The position numbers were made by a program, and so were the translations under genes. Below are positions 10,429 through 23,521 of a stretch of DNA of 64,000 nucleotides, one piece after another. The first letter of the stretch is position 1. Each line of letters opens with the position of its first letter. The stretch is from NCBI GenBank assembly GCA_014898425.1, contig RCSZ01000012.1:806001-870000 (forward strand), written 5' to 3'. The stretch comes from Botryotinia globosa. Taxonomy: Eukaryota; Ascomycota; Leotiomycetes; Helotiales; Sclerotiniaceae. The notes under the pieces were generated by a model. That model searched no databases, was not told the origin of the DNA, and saw only the letters and a list, made by a program, of their open reading frames with translations.

Positions 10429-12797
10429 TCAAAAGTCTCCCATGTCCCCATTCGGAGGGGGATAAAGTTCAGTATCTCTACCTGCTCTCTGTCTCTGCTG
10501 CTCATGATCCCGTTGCCGAGTTTGCTGGTGCTGTTGAAGTTGTTGCTCAACTTGGTGATTCTGCTGATACTGCTGAGCTTGTAGTTGGGTTTGAAATCCA
10601 AAACCGCGAGCCAGCTGCTGGCTTTGAAAGGCAACAGAATCTTCTTGTTGGTAACCTGGAGATTGATAATTGTGATGTTGGCCGGGGTTCACACTTTCAG
10701 TTGAGTCAAATGTTGGAGTTCCCATAGATCCGAACCCGCTTGGTCTGTGTTGAGGATAAGAAGGTGCGGCCGGAGGCATAAAAGTATTTGACACTGCAGA
10801 AGATCCCGAGGACAAGTTTGTTGGAAACATGTAACCCGTCGAATTTGCCGAGTGTCCCAACGGGTGAGTTGTGAGGGGTGCGGGCTGTCGGTGACCATTA
10901 TTCGTGATCGATGCGCCCATTGTTCCGGGTAAGACTCCTTCCGAGTTCGAATTATGCCGTGAATGTGCTTGAAAGGGATTGACTTCATTTTGCAATTGTG
11001 AAGTGGGAGTGTAGAGCCTGTTGTAACTCATCAAGCTGGGACGCCTTCCTGGAGGTGCTGGTGCTGTCCCAAATCCGGCCAGTCTTCCCCGGGCAACGCG
11101 ACGTCGGCTGTCCACAGTGTCGGTCGCTGACCAGACTGGTGTGTGATATTCCTGTGGATCGAGTGCGCTTCCTACACGTCAGCTATTTTTCATAGAGTGA
11201 TAGTTCGGGACTTACCCTGAATTGAGAAGGTCGGCTTCAGCGGAACGGGCAGTTACATTATGGCGATTTCGCATTTGCTGCCGTACCAGCTGCTCAATCA
11301 CCCTCCTTGTGGAATGTGTGGGAACTTTATCCCTGCAGTACGGACAGCTGTCGTTGTCCTTAAACCATGTCTTGAGACAGACATCTCCAAATATATGTTT
11401 ACACTTGGGCATACGTAACGGCTGTTCAATCACGCCTTCGGGATTCGCCACGCCGATTTCTTCGTAGCAAATCGAGCAACCTGGGCATGGTCAGAAGAGC
11501 TGCAATAAATCGCGGTTCAGGACTTACTGCGTTCTTCTTGCGTCAAAGCATCAACATTCATTTTCTGGAGTGAAGACAAAAACTTTTTGGACGGCGTTCC
11601 TTTGCCATCAACCCCCAGATCAAGGGCACGACTCAAAGTAACGCCACGACTGCGTAAAGCAGAAGCAAAGGCGGCGTTGCCCAACAACTGCATTTGAGCA
11701 GTTGCTAATCCTCCCATGGCACCATCATCTTCGTCACTTTCTCCCCATTCTTCTTCGTCTGTATCCGAATCTCTACCAGGACGACTAGCACGGCCCAACA
11801 CTGCTCTACGTTGAGCATCAGCCAAACGACGTCCCGATCTAGCACTTGATCGATTCCATTCAGAGCTACCGGTAGGATTAGGAACGTGTGGAGACGCAGG
11901 CCCAACTAGAAAGCTTTGTTAGTGGATGGTTGTCTTTCCCTTTTATGGTAGTCTGTATAACCATCAAAGCAGATAATTGTAAACATAGAGAGAGTATGCT
12001 AGGAGTTAAGTGAAAGGATATTGAACATGATTCACAGGCTCCTCTAACATAAAAGTGAGTGTACTCACAGGCTTCCGAATTAGTACTTTGGGGGGCATGT
12101 CGATGTCGCAACTCTCGTTCCCGCTCCCGTCTTCGTTGTTGGACTATTTGACGGTTGTCAGCTTCTTAGTGGTCTTACAACTTTCGAGGAAGCATTGATT
12201 CCACGTTGACAGACAAAAAGATCTCTCATTAGAGAAATGGGGTAGTTAAAGTTGGGGATTACCTTGTTCCTGTGAAGTGCCTGGAACGCCATCGTTCCCC
12301 AATCTTTGAGAGGTATTATTGTTGTCCGCTATAGAATTTTCATTGGCGAACATGGGCATAGCTCGAGAGTTATGAGGCCAAGGTCCCGTCCAAGAGTTAT
12401 ATTCGGGAGGGCCTGACATAGGAGGTAATGTAGGGTAGGAGGATCTGCCAAGAGGTGGCTCTGAATTATGATGTTGAAAGTCCGCCAAATCGTGATATGG
12501 AATTCCCTGAGCACGCGTATTTTGAGACCAATGGGCGGCATAACTTGGACTGGCATAATTTGAACTTCCATCACCGTACGGGGTTGAGGGATAATTTGAA
12601 GTGCCATACATGGTAGAGTTCATACTGTAGGCTGCTTGGTAGCCTGCCCAAGGATTCATGAGCGGTGGATACCGGGTGCTGGGCGGTTGCATACCATTCC
12701 GCGAAGCTTCGTTATTTGGACAGCGAGAGGCATTCGCATTTTGCAGAGGCGGCGCATATGGCATATCAACATCGTCATCCTCCATAGTATTATCCAT
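10429..12797 (-). CDS. RING-type zinc finger protein (putative E3 ligase)
   Basis: Hand-spliced five-exon model on the complement: 12797-12263, 12143-12069, 11905-11528, 11480-11216, 11167-10429, giving 663 aa. Introns are 119, 163, 47 and 48 nt. The last junction needs the GGAAG acceptor at 11168; the nearer GTAG breaks frame. Exon 1 is disordered and Pro/Tyr/Asn-rich. A short Arg/Glu-rich run at the exon 1-2 junction and an acidic patch (DTDEEEWGESDEDD) precede the RING. RING ligands are C331, C334, C356, H358, C364, C375 and C378. The fifth-ligand position, normally His or Cys, is Gly361. The C-terminal 230 residues are Gln/Pro/Ser-rich, with long Gln-rich runs. RING proteins usually recruit E2 enzymes; the substrate cannot be told from sequence. 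The basic run is too short to call a bZIP. Confidence 0.78.
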
Positions 12798-12886
12798 TTA
12801 TCTTATCGACCCCGCACTGACCTGGGATCGGAATTCGAAGGGCAACCTCCAAATCTATGATGACGCTTTGTAGAAGACAGTTGGTT

Positions 12887-12914
12887 AGGTAGGTAGGTAG
12901 GTAGGTAGGTAGGT
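12887..12914. repeat. (AGGT)7 microsatellite
   Basis: Seven uninterrupted AGGT units about 90 bp upstream of the RING gene start codon, probably within its promoter or 5' UTR. Confidence 0.9.
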
Positions 12915-13670
12915 ATGGTATCTGACCCCGAGTGTTCTTTTTCAGGTGTCGGAAATATTCCTTAGATTTTCATTTGACTTGAGATTATCGTACTACGCTG
13001 TAGTTTCGACGCAGCACAAACGACACGTTAAAAGTAAGGCTGTAAAGAGTGCTGTTGTTGACAGTTGGAAAATGACTTGCACAACGGAGGATTGAGAGGT
13101 TGACTGACGGTCGGTGAAAGGTCGAAAGGTTCCGAGATGGATTCACTCAGTTAATATTAATTGTGAAATATGGTGGAAAGATAAACAACAATATCAAACG
13201 AAAGAGTGACTGCAGAGCAAGTAGAAATCAGGAATCAGGAATCAGGAATCAGGCGGGGCTTTTGGGATTGGGGTTTGATGCGGAGCTGACTGAGTCTGGT
13301 CGCAACTAACTCGGGTGTTAGTTGTAATTATCTAGTAATCTAGTAATTGACTTTTTGAAGCCGAGAATGGAGGGAGGGGTGGCCTTGGATTATGTACGAT
13401 ATATGTCTTGCCTTGGCTAATTAATCATTGACATCAAGGCGACTTTCTTTTCAAGGTTCTTAATGCAAGGCAAAGGCAGTTGGTTGAAAGGGTCAAGGAA
13501 ACAATGAGAGTAGGGGGTTCTCAGAAATGAACAAGTAATGGATGATTGAATCTTCCAAAGCGGAATAAAGATGCTGTTATACAGTAGTTTTGGTGTAGGA
13601 CTTGAATGAAGGGCAATGAATGGAAACATTTGCAGATGGATCTGGAATTCGGAATATGAAAGGAGGAGGA

Positions 13671-13695
13671 ATGAATGAATGAATGAATGAATGAA
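13671..13695. repeat. (AATG)n microsatellite
   Basis: About six AATG units, immediately followed by an ACCTAGGT palindrome. Confidence 0.85.
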
Positions 13696-14147
13696 TACCT
13701 AGGTACATGAGCTTGCCACCGATTGATGTATGAAAGCTTGATGAATGATGGATGGATGCTGGAAGAGTGCGTACTATGTTGTAGATAGTATGATGGTGTG
13801 ATAGTATGGGTGTAGGTAGGTAGATGGATGGATGGATTCATTAGATACGATACCTCAAGTGATTGAAACAATAGAAGCTAGATTATCCAGGAGATAGATA
13901 ACCTTCCCTCGCAAATACTTCGCGACTCATGAATGTTCAAATACAAAGAAGAATATTGATGTCTCACATCTGATAGTAATAAGTCTGGATATCCCCACAC
14001 GGTATTGCTGATTGATCTACACTAGGAGACTAGCAATCTATTCGAGCTAGATACTCGAACACCTAGGTAGCTTTATCGATAACGATAAGCACCTAGTAGA
14101 CATCGGAGTCAACTTATCCGGAGCACTTTTCTCACTCTTCCCAGGTT

Positions 14148-14231
14148 CTATATATCTATATATCTATATATCTATATATCTATATATCTATATATCTATA
14201 TATCTATATATCTATATATCTATATATCTAT
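14148..14231. repeat. (TATATATC)n 8-bp tandem repeat
   Basis: About ten perfect copies of an 8-bp unit, TATATATC, in an intergenic region. The period is 8, not 4, because TATA and TATC alternate. Confidence 0.9.
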
Positions 14232-16638
14232 CCTCCGTCCCTTAACGATGATTTGGGCCAAGATCATTCATTTGTTGATACCAGCCCCCACCCCACCACT
14301 ATCTTGACTCTTCAGATTGATATTTCATGGGTGTGTGGGTGTGTAGTATGCAGATACCGGTCCGTACTGACTGATAATGAACAATCTGAAAAGATCCTGC
14401 GAGTTTGGTGGGAGTGAAGCAAAAGCATTTTCAAGATTCACTGCTCACTAATGAAAACTAGATCTTTCCAACTGCCCAACGTAAAGCATATCACTAGCAC
14501 TGCAAATCCAATGGTCTCAGGAAGCCAAGTTTTCGAATGACAAAAACCATTAATTAACCTTTTGATGTCTTCTCATGTTATCGCCGTCGTCTAGATATCT
14601 ACTGGGTACTTTCTTTGCCCAAGCAGAGCCTCTTTTCAAAGTCATCTCACGTCTCTCATCATCTATACGGGAAAAAACTGGTCACATGCGTTTTGACTAT
14701 CGAGGAACAGGAAGGTTTCTGTTCCCTTTAATCCTTCCGACACATGCATGCAACATTCCCTCAAAACGGCAAACATGAGAGAGAACAGCGGTGAAGTGGT
14801 GGAGAGGGCACTATAGCCGTGCCATATATGTCTATGAAGGAAGGTCACGATATCAAATTTCGTGAGATCATCAAAATCGACCCTGTCATTTTATCCTCAT
14901 TGTACTTCATCCAATCCACCGCTCATTCTTCCTGTATTGAAGTTGATTTGTCTACACAAAGTAATCGGGCGAGGGTGCAACTTTTCAGATGTGTAAAGTG
15001 ACATGGAGTTTATAGCCAGCCATACCTACATAGCTTCCAAGGTTTGTTATATCCACCTTTTCTTTTCCTTTTTCATATTCCGCTCAAGGTGTCTGAGCGA
15101 CAGCAGCGCGCACTGCGCCATTTTTAACACTTGTTCGTTCGATAAGTAGGTAGGTAACCAACCTATCTTGCATCTACTTATCAACAACTGTACGAACAGC
15201 AGTCCAAGCTCGCTGTTGCAATCCTTTTGTCCTGGCGGGGAACATGGATATTGCATACATGACTATCTATTTATTACTCCGTACTGGTATAACCTTATCC
15301 ACAATTATCAACAATCTCCCAACTTCCCAAGGAACCTGGACTATCAAAACTCTTGTCCTCAAATTTCGAGCTTGCCGGTCATCAAGTTGGGATCAACCGA
15401 TGTATTCAATATTGCCATGGCAGCATACGCAACTCAGGTTCATGTCAATTCCCCTCGATAACAACTGTTGGCTCTGTATACTAGGTAATATCGCCACCAG
15501 CATCAACACCTAAATGCGAGATGCAGAATGCAACATCCCATTTCGTGAATTCCACCGCCGCATAATGCATATAGCACCTATATAAGACTTCCCCATATGT
15601 CTGCCAATCAAGTTCGTATAACAGTCCAAGGTTATTATGTATGTACGAGTACACTAAGTAAGGCGAGCTTTTTTCATTCAGCTCCCTCCTACCGACAATG
15701 GCGTACAAGCAAAGAACAACTGCAACAAATCCATCGGGCACATTGCATTACATTATTTCGCTTGCACCCATAGAGCGATATCTGGTCATCCGCATTTCAA
15801 GCAACTTCACCATGACCCCTCCTTCTTGGCTCACATGATTTTGGTCAGAAAACAGACCATGGTTCAACAATAAGGATTCTTACAATACGAATATTACCTA
15901 CATCAACTTCGCCGACTCCACCGGACGATTAGCCATTTATATTTTTCGGAAGGATTGCAAAGACTCTCGTGATCGCTACCGATTCACGTGGATGCCCCTC
16001 CCTTGGGCAGATATCTAGAGCACACTATCTTTCCTGGTGACGACCAACAGAACTACATAGTAATTTCCTTCATTCGATACAACCAATTATATGATAAGCA
16101 TTTAGCGAAATGCGAGCCTTACGGGACTTTTCAAACAGACAAGTTCCGCTTGAGATACTCTATGTTCATTGTAATTTGTAAGTAGACGATATATTTGTCC
16201 TGGCCTGGTGAATTGAGATGTTCCATAAGCGAGTGGATTAGAACTTCGAGTCGATATCTCTCATCCGCAGTGCTCACCAGGATATACTTTCTTCGCTCCA
16301 TTATCTGTCTCGGTATCGTTTGCATTTCATGACTACAGCGATGAAGTCGATACTTAGATAGCCATGTGTTCCTTATCTCTTCGATGCCAATCAGATGTTC
16401 TCACCTGCTTAAGTGTTGGGCTTGTTACGCAGAAATCCAACATACAAACCGTCGCCAAAATCTACAGTTCATACTTCAAATCAGCTACTTCCTCTCACAT
16501 ACAAACATAGACTCAATAATGTAGAGACAGTTAGTTAAGACTACCAGGAGACAATCTTCACCTAGGGAACACAAGAGTTGAGCAGTAGGGTACCCACTAT
16601 CAGCGAATCTCCAATCATTGATCTATACTTCAAAAGAG

Positions 16639-16643
16639 TATAT
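16639..16643 (+). promoter_or_regulatory. TATA element of the 5S rRNA gene
   Basis: TATAT at -30 to -26 from the first base of the 5S rRNA. Neurospora 5S genes need a TATA box near -29, so the spacing is what is expected for a working Pol III promoter. Confidence 0.65.
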
Positions 16644-16668
16644 GATCTCTCACAACACCAAATCTGTC

Positions 16669-16788
16669 ACATACGACCATAGACTGAAGAGAATTGGGCA
16701 TCCCGTCCGCTCTGCCATACACAAGCTTCAGATCGGTGGATTAGTAGTTGGGTGGGTGACCACCAGCGAATCCCCACTGTTGTATGTT
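16669..16788 (+). rRNA. 5S ribosomal RNA
   Basis: 120-nt 5S rRNA, recognised from the ends ACATACGAC and GTTGTATGTT, which pair as helix I, and from the conserved blocks ATCCCGTCCGCTCT and TTAGTAGTTGGGTGGGTGAC followed by CACCAGCGAATCCC. Helix II closes as CTGAAG with CTTCAG. Helix III closes as GGCA with TGCC, a compensated change relative to the GGGA/TCCC type, which argues for an intact gene over a decayed copy. A TTTT Pol III terminator lies at 16796-16799. It stands alone, as expected for fungi with dispersed 5S genes. Confidence 0.93.
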
Positions 16789-16795
16789 CCTTTCC

Positions 16796-16799
16796 TTTT
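16796..16799 (+). terminator. Pol III T-run terminator
   Basis: TTTT eight bases after the 5S rRNA 3' end, the minimal RNA polymerase III termination signal. Confidence 0.6.
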
Positions 16800-17498
16800 G
16801 TATATTTTTGCTCTCTGGTCACTTACTGCTTGCTCCCTCTGAGAGCATTTCCGTCTTCGAGATCTTCCAAGGTTCTTCGTTTCGTCTGTCTTTCTTTCGT
16901 TCGTGGTTTGAAATGTGGCTGTTTGATTGTTATATTATCTCCACCTCAGCTCTCCCTTCTATTGCAGATACTAGGTAACCGGGCGGCGAGATATATTCGA
17001 GTAGATATAGAGGAAGAGGAAGATTGGGGTTTAGAATATACAAATGTCTCACTCCCCCTTTGCCTATCTATCTATCTATCTATATACTCCTCCGAGCCTC
17101 AAACTTTATTCACCTATACGTTGCATGAGTATCTAGCTACCAATGGTGACGAGATATGTATACATTCATTCCCTTTATAGCATAGCATCTGCGAATCTCA
17201 CTGTGGTAGACCCCTCTGCTCTCTATTCGATAGATGAATTTGGATCCTCGACTTGGAGGAATTCTGATGAGAAGATAATGTTGTTTGGATTTGTCTTTGG
17301 ATTTGTCTTTGTGGAGGAATGTGAATAGATGGTGTATATAGCTTTATTTATAGCTTTATATTCATATATTCATATATTTATATACTAGAACTATATATAT
17401 ATACAGATATATATTCATCCCTAAAACCACACACTTCCTTCACGTCTCTCTCTATTGAATGTTTAGTGTTGAATTTATACTCCACGCTTCATACCCCA

Positions 17499-17537
<39 letters not shown>

Positions 17538-18348
17538 TTATTACCTCTAAATATATATATACATAAATACACATACAAATCTCTCTCTATCTCTATATAT
17601 TAAAATAAAGAAAGAGAGACAGACAAACCAATACTCTCATGACAGAAACAAAATCCCAAGCCTGCTATCGAAAGAATACCCAGATACCTACTAGGTAGCT
17701 AAACACCATCCGAACTCGAATCAACAAGCGAGTTTCGCTCCCTTCCCTCTTCTCTCTTCTCTACCATCCATCTTTTTCCCTACTTCATCTAACATCACTC
17801 AAGTCTCTAAACAAATTCTCTTAATGTGTATCAGTATCAATATTAATAGCAAAATCATGTTACATCAATCACATAAAAAACCCCCACTCTATTCTCTCTC
17901 ACACAACAACACAAAAATACACAAAGAATCATGTACGTAAGTATAGCATAAAAAGTTTTTAATCTGAAAATTCGACGTCTATACATATCAACAACGTAGC
18001 AAGCAAACCAACAAACCAAACAAACTAGGTATCCCACCCCTCAAGATCTAGCGAGACCCATGTTTGCAACCGAAACTCCTGTATTGTAATATGATATGAT
18101 ATGATATGCTTCCACCCGGAAATATCACTAGCTAAAAGTATGCACGATTGAACATTTGGTGGAGTGTTCGTCCATGATGCGAGATGGATTTGGGGTATTC
18201 AAATGGGTTTATCCGAGAGAGATATATCATTACGGGTAGGATCGTGTGACGGAAACTACTAGCAATATGACGCATGTACCAAAATAAGGAAAGATTGTGG
18301 ATTTGAACAATTGCGCTATTAAAAAGTCTATGTGAACGAGAAAGGACT
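16800..18348. other. Intergenic region with TATC repeats
   Basis: No supported gene. It has CTAT tetramers at 17063-17085, TATC at 17499-17537, A+T-rich TATA runs at 17335-17420 and TATGA runs near 18090-18108. The last few hundred bases are the sec9 3' UTR. Confidence 0.5.
17499..17537. repeat. (TATC)n microsatellite
   Basis: About ten uninterrupted TATC units; a shorter relative lies at 17063-17085. Confidence 0.85.
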
Positions 18349-19661
18349 TTAATGAATGCGGTCCAATCTGGCTCTGTTCATAGCAATTTGATCGTCGACA
18401 CGGTCGCTCTGAGACATAGTTAGCAATCTTGTCAGACGAATAGGAATACACAATAACATACCTTGCCGATAATTCTTTCAATATGTTTGTTCTGATCATC
18501 AACTTCACGACCAGTAGCCTTTGCTAGTAAGTTCAATCTTCCGGCAGCATGACCAAGAGCATCCAAGTTGGAGTCGATTTCATTCTCCATTTCGTCATCC
18601 TCAGAGTCGGCCTCGAATTGATATTTGGACCTCTCAGCAAGACTGGCCTTGGTTGCTGTTGCTCGGTATCCTACATCTCCTGGCTGAAGATCTCTGAAGT
18701 TCGCCTCCATTCTCTGAGAAGATGCGAAAGCTGCATTTCTAGTTTCCTCGCGCTGATCACGTTCTGATCTATGCTTGTTGATAATATCATCATCTCGTTG
18801 AGCCTTTCTCGACTTTGCTGTGAAAGGGTTGGAAACATGGACAGCGAACATACTCTTGTTAAGAGTCTTCAGTTCTTTAGCTTTCTCCTCAGCAATTCGG
18901 TTATGATTGGCGGCAAGATCCAAGTTCTTCTCAGTATTGTGGATACGTTCTCCTTGTGCACCTAGACGAGCCAACGTAGCACGGCCAGTTTCTTCAGCTT
19001 GGGCCGCGATTCTCAATGCGTTTCGAGTAGATGAAACATCCTCTTGCTTCATGGCCCTAATTTGAGCCTTTGTTGCTTGAACATCTTCCTCTTCCTCTTC
19101 TTCGGCAGTAAGCTGTCTTTCTTCTCCATATGCTCCATACCCACCCCCAGTTGATGGGCCAGCATCTGACTGAGCGCCATATGGCGGAGGTGGGCGCTCA
19201 GAGCCAGTAGCTGCCTTTTGTACATATCTATCCTTTGCGCCACCAAACAATTCATTCTTATTGTCTTCTGTCGTAGTTGTATCGTTACTGTTGGTTCGTC
19301 CTAAACCACCATATCCAGATGGACCATATTTTGATCCCGAGTTGGCGGCAGAGCCATCGTATCTGTTTGCGCCATATCCACCACCATTTCCGTATTTCTC
19401 AGATCCGTATCCACCACCATTTGGAGCTGGAGCTCGAGGACTAGGGCCACCTGGCAAAGCAGCATTAGGGGCACCGGCAGCCCCTGGAGCAGGGTATTGC
19501 TGTCTGGCTGATTGATATGGAGATTGAGTGGGTTGAGCGGGCATGTTCGCAAACTTGTTATTGTCTTGTGCGTAAGGGTCGGCTTGAGGTTGTGGAGTGG
19601 CATAAGGGTTTGCTGCCGGAGCAGGAGAGGCGTTCTTGTCTTTTCGTGAAAATAGACCCAT
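18349..19661 (-). CDS. sec9: SNAP-25-type t-SNARE Sec9
   Basis: Plasma-membrane Qb/Qc SNARE that pairs with Sso1-type syntaxin and Snc1-type synaptobrevin for exocytic fusion. Two exons on the complement, 19661-18462 and 18408-18349, giving 419 aa. The 53-nt intron cuts the C-terminal SNARE helix; without splicing the last 19 residues (SDRVDDQIAMNRARLDRIH) would be lost. The first 170 residues are Gly/Pro/Tyr/Asn-rich, a long fungal Sec9 extension. The Qb SNARE motif spans about 195-260 and the Qc motif about 340-415, each with a zero-layer Gln (LGAQGERI and VDDQNKHI). There is no transmembrane segment and no palmitoylation Cys cluster in the linker, as in yeast Sec9. Confidence 0.93.
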
Positions 19662-20636
19662 GGTGAGGATTCAAATGAGATGACAATTATTTGATGGAAA
19701 TGTAGATGTAACAGGAATATAGATAGAGAACGATGAGAATTGGGAGATTGAAGTCTATTGTATTTGACAAACAAAAAGAAAGGAGTTGAAATATTTAATT
19801 AAATTGGATCTGAGTCTGTTCTTAAATGTTTGTGAAGTTGTAACAAAGGGTTGTCTTGAGAATATGGGTCGAAGATGCAAATGAGTTTCAGGGTGTTTTA
19901 ATGCGTGAACACCATACCTGAAGATTGGTGGGGCTTAGCCCATGTGGAACCTCCGAGCCCCATTAGCCACATAATTAAGGTGATAAACCTGGCAAGTACA
20001 GTTTGCTAACCCAGCTGGGCAACCTTGGAAGCTATAATTATTAAGATCTATAACAACCTGGTGAAGATGATTGGAATGATGAGAGAGCCAATAATTGGAT
20101 GTGAAGCAAACGGTGTGTGACTGATAGATTATGACTGTTATCTGATAATACCCAGGTACGAGCACTCATAGGCACAATTATTCAATATTAATTCTCTTCC
20201 TCTACCCTACATTATCCTATGTTGATCCAAACAATTTACTTTACCATACAAAGAGAAGTTATATCAAGATGACTTCTAACCCATCTGCATAACTGTCCTT
20301 TCAGTTCGAGACCTTTTTTCGACCAACTTTCAGTTAATCCCTAGTTCCTGGAGCTATTCAGCAAATCAGTTATCCATTCATACAAACATCAAAATGGGTT
20401 TACGATTGATACTACACCCCTTTCGAATACACAAACACCACATAACTATACAGTCTTCCTTGGTGATTGGGAAAATATCAATACGGTGACGGCAGTCTTT
20501 GGAGAAGTTACGGACTATTGAGTGAGAATTGGACAACTCAGAGTGGTGGCAATAATTCCTCCAACATTGACATTTGGATATTGGACGGAGTGCTGGACAA
20601 CTGAGCAGTGGCAACGACTAGAACTGATATTGGAAA
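19662..20636. other. Divergent promoter region, sec9 / GTPBP1-like
   Basis: About 1 kb between divergent starts. No supported gene. A 19935-20040 segment is G+C-richer than its surroundings and has small GGGGCT/AGCCCC inverted matches of unclear meaning. Confidence 0.45.
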
Positions 20637-23521
20637 ATGGCATCGATTTTTACATATGAACCCGAACCTCCAAGGGTAGAATCACCGTGGCTGTTGACTC
20701 CTACCAATTCTCCTAAACCACCTTCACCCCAGCCATATCCGAAATCTCTCGACAGCTCCCCTGGCTCAACTCACATTTCGGACTATGGAGTCACAAAATT
20801 GGAGGCAGAACCGCAGGAAGGTCCCACGGAATACAAACTACATCTTTTGTTACGACCGAGGAGGACGTATAGTACGTCAAGCACTGGCTCAATAATATCT
20901 GGTTCTCAACAGCACAAACAGCAACCCCTTAATCAGGAGAAAGCAAGCCCCATATTGGCACCATCCAACCAGAGTAAACAGAAACGTTTAGAGCAACTCA
21001 CAACTCAATTGCTGTGGCGCCTACAACAGTCGTCTCCGTATCATGCATCATCTACAAGTGATCTTGTATTACCGAAGTGAGTGCATTACCCCATAGCGGT
21101 GATTGTGTGTTAGGCCGATGTGGCCCAATCCCAGATTAAAATAATCAAATTTGAGACATGCAATGAAATATACCTAATTGTGAACTTTCGCTGATTTTGA
21201 TGTCCAACAGATTGCCTGGCAGCGCAACAAGCTTAGATGCCCCTTCAAGACCCGGGAAGCTGTTAGCTGGGCTTGAGGAAAGCCGCGGAGCACTGTATGA
21301 AATAGGCGTTTCCGATGATGGTACATTTGTCGGTCTGACGAGCGATGAATTAGACGAGAGTTTGACAAACCTACGGGCTATGGCAGCTAGTCTTGGATGT
21401 AATGTTGAGATTGTTCGAAAGGTAGTTGTTGGGGAATGTGAATGGCAAGAGACAGATGAACCCCCAAAGTCTCAAATTTCGCAGCGACTCAAGAAACAAA
21501 AATCATGGTTGGTCCCTGAAGATCAAGCGATATCAGCAAATTTCCGGCACCGAGAGAAATTGTGGGTCGCTGAAGCACTCATAACTCCAGATCTCAGTTC
21601 GAAACGAGCACAGTCAATAAGCTACGACGAAGCTCCTGTCATTCGTCAACATACTCCACAGCCTACAATTAGTGAGGTTGCCGAGGCCCCCGCTCTTCAG
21701 CATGAGGATACAACTGAACAGCTGCGTATCACCCTTACTGGTCCCACTACATCTGGAAAATCAAGTCTTCTAGGTACTTTGTCTACCACAACGCTTGACA
21801 ATGGTAGAGGTAAAAGCAGACTCAGTCTATTGAAACATCGTCATGAAATTGCTACCGGGATTACAAGTTCTGTGGCACAGGAGTTAGTTGGTTACAAAGA
21901 CTCACAAGTCATCAATTATGCTTCTGGCAATGTAACGTCCTGGACAGATATTCATGCTACAGCAGAAGATGGCCGGCTTCTATTTGTTTCCGACTCTGCT
22001 GGTCATCCAAGGTATCGCAGGACAACAGTTCGAGGCTTGGTTGGTTGGGCTCCCCATTGGACTGTTCTATGTGTCGCAGCAGATGACATGGGTTCGAGCG
22101 GTGCCGGAAGTACTTCAACAACGGAGCTTCTTGGCACTGTTGGGGCAGGAACTGATCTTGCAAAAGCACATCTTGAGCTTTGTTTGAAACTGGATAAACC
22201 GTTGGCTATCGTGATCACCAAGCTTGATCTGGCTTCAAGACCTCGTCTAAGCGAGACACTGTCGAAACTTCTATCTGCTATCAAAGCAACAGGGAGAACT
22301 CCTTCAATCCTTCCGCCAGATAATTCTAAAAACATCGTCGATGCCGATCTAACTAGTATACTGCCTGAAGATACTAATACTGTTAGAAAAGTCATCAATA
22401 CAATGGCAATGTCAGATCTCAGGTCCATTGTTCCTATCATCCTTACAAGTGCGGTCAAGGGAACTGGTATTCGCCAGCTTCATGCTCTTTTCCAAGCCTT
22501 GCCGATACCTACACCACCCACTCCTCACGATTATATTGGCATGGCACTCAATCCAGAGCAACCCTCATCTCTATTCCACGTTGAAGATGTATTTGGGGTA
22601 CCAGCTTCCTATGATGCTTTGATCTGTAATAGTAATGGTGTTAATGCGGGAACTGTAGTTGCGGGTCATCTTAGGTTTGGCAGGCTATCAATTGGAGATA
22701 ATATTGTCGTGGGCCCTTTCCCAGCAGATTCTAACGATGATGACTCTCCTCAGACTGGCCCCCATTCTTCGCCCACCAGTCTAGGTACCTCACTCACGCA
22801 TCCCTCAGCAACCGAACTTTCTACGATAGCTCTTCGAAACACGCCATCTGCCTCAGTTACTAAAGGCGAATGGCATAATGCACATATAGTCAGCATTCGC
22901 AATCTTCGCCTCCCGGTACACACAATCGAAGCTGGTCAAGTTGGAACCATCGGCATTGTTCTCGACTTACCGACTCGAGAATACTCCAATAGTCCCATGG
23001 AACGTTCCTCTCAGACTGCTCCTCGAATTCGCAAAGGAATGGTGATGGCGATACCCAGTAAACATATGATTCAGACTCATCATTCGCTTCAAGCTGCTAG
23101 TGGTTTCACCGCATCCTTTGATGATGGCGACATTAATTCCGTCACGCCGGGCACAGTAGTAGTAATATACATAGCTAGTGTTCGCGCTTCAGCACGGGTT
23201 CTCAAATTAACCCCAAATCTCCCTGCCAGAGATATGGGAGCAGAAGACGCAGATGATGTTTTTGGATTTGGATCACTGGACGGCTGTGATATAACTGATT
23301 CCAACGGGAAATCAAAAGATGAGCCATTTGTGTTTGGCACTGATGGCATTACAGATGTCAGTTTTGAATTGTTGACATCTAGGGAATGGATAGAGTTGGG
23401 TAGTCAGGTTCTGGTAATGCCCGGGGGTGGTCATGGACTGTATTCTGGAAGCGAGAGGGGAGAGAAGGGGGTTGCTGGGCTGGAAGGCTTTGTAGGGAGA
23501 GTTGGGGAGGTTGTTGATTGA
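20637..23521 (+). CDS. GTPBP1/GTPBP2-like translational GTPase
   Basis: Two exons, 20637-21076 and 21211-23521, giving 916 aa; the 134-nt intron joins AA|A cleanly. The N-terminal third is Pro/Ser-rich and then conserved. The G domain shows the P-loop GPTTSGKS at 324-331, the G2-region GIT, G3 DSAGHP from 408, and G4 TKLD at 483-486 in place of NKxD. TKxD is the form found in the GTPBP1/2 family, related to Hbs1 and eEF1A. Beta-barrel domains II and III follow to the end, with an acidic Ser-rich insert near 650-680. Family members act in translation surveillance and mRNA turnover, so the role here is inferred. The start is the first ATG in frame with exon 2. Confidence 0.85.

Larger units (their letters stand above)
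12798..16638. other. Gene-poor intergenic region with microsatellites
   Basis: About 3.8 kb in which I see no supported protein gene. It contains AGGT, GAAT and TATATATC repeats (listed separately) and ACCTAGGT palindromes at 13697-13704 and 14061-14068. ORFs of up to about 116 codons here are unsupported: they have no recognisable domain and lack splice logic. The first few hundred bases are the RING gene promoter. Confidence 0.5.

Noticed and set aside
11168..11216. GTAG acceptor at 11172 for the last RING-gene intron
   Set aside because: It shifts the frame of the Gln-rich C-terminus; the AAG four bases later keeps it.
15168..15513. ORFs of about 90 codons in the 13-18 kb gap
   Set aside because: No domain, no consistent codon pattern and no introns joining them to other ORFs.
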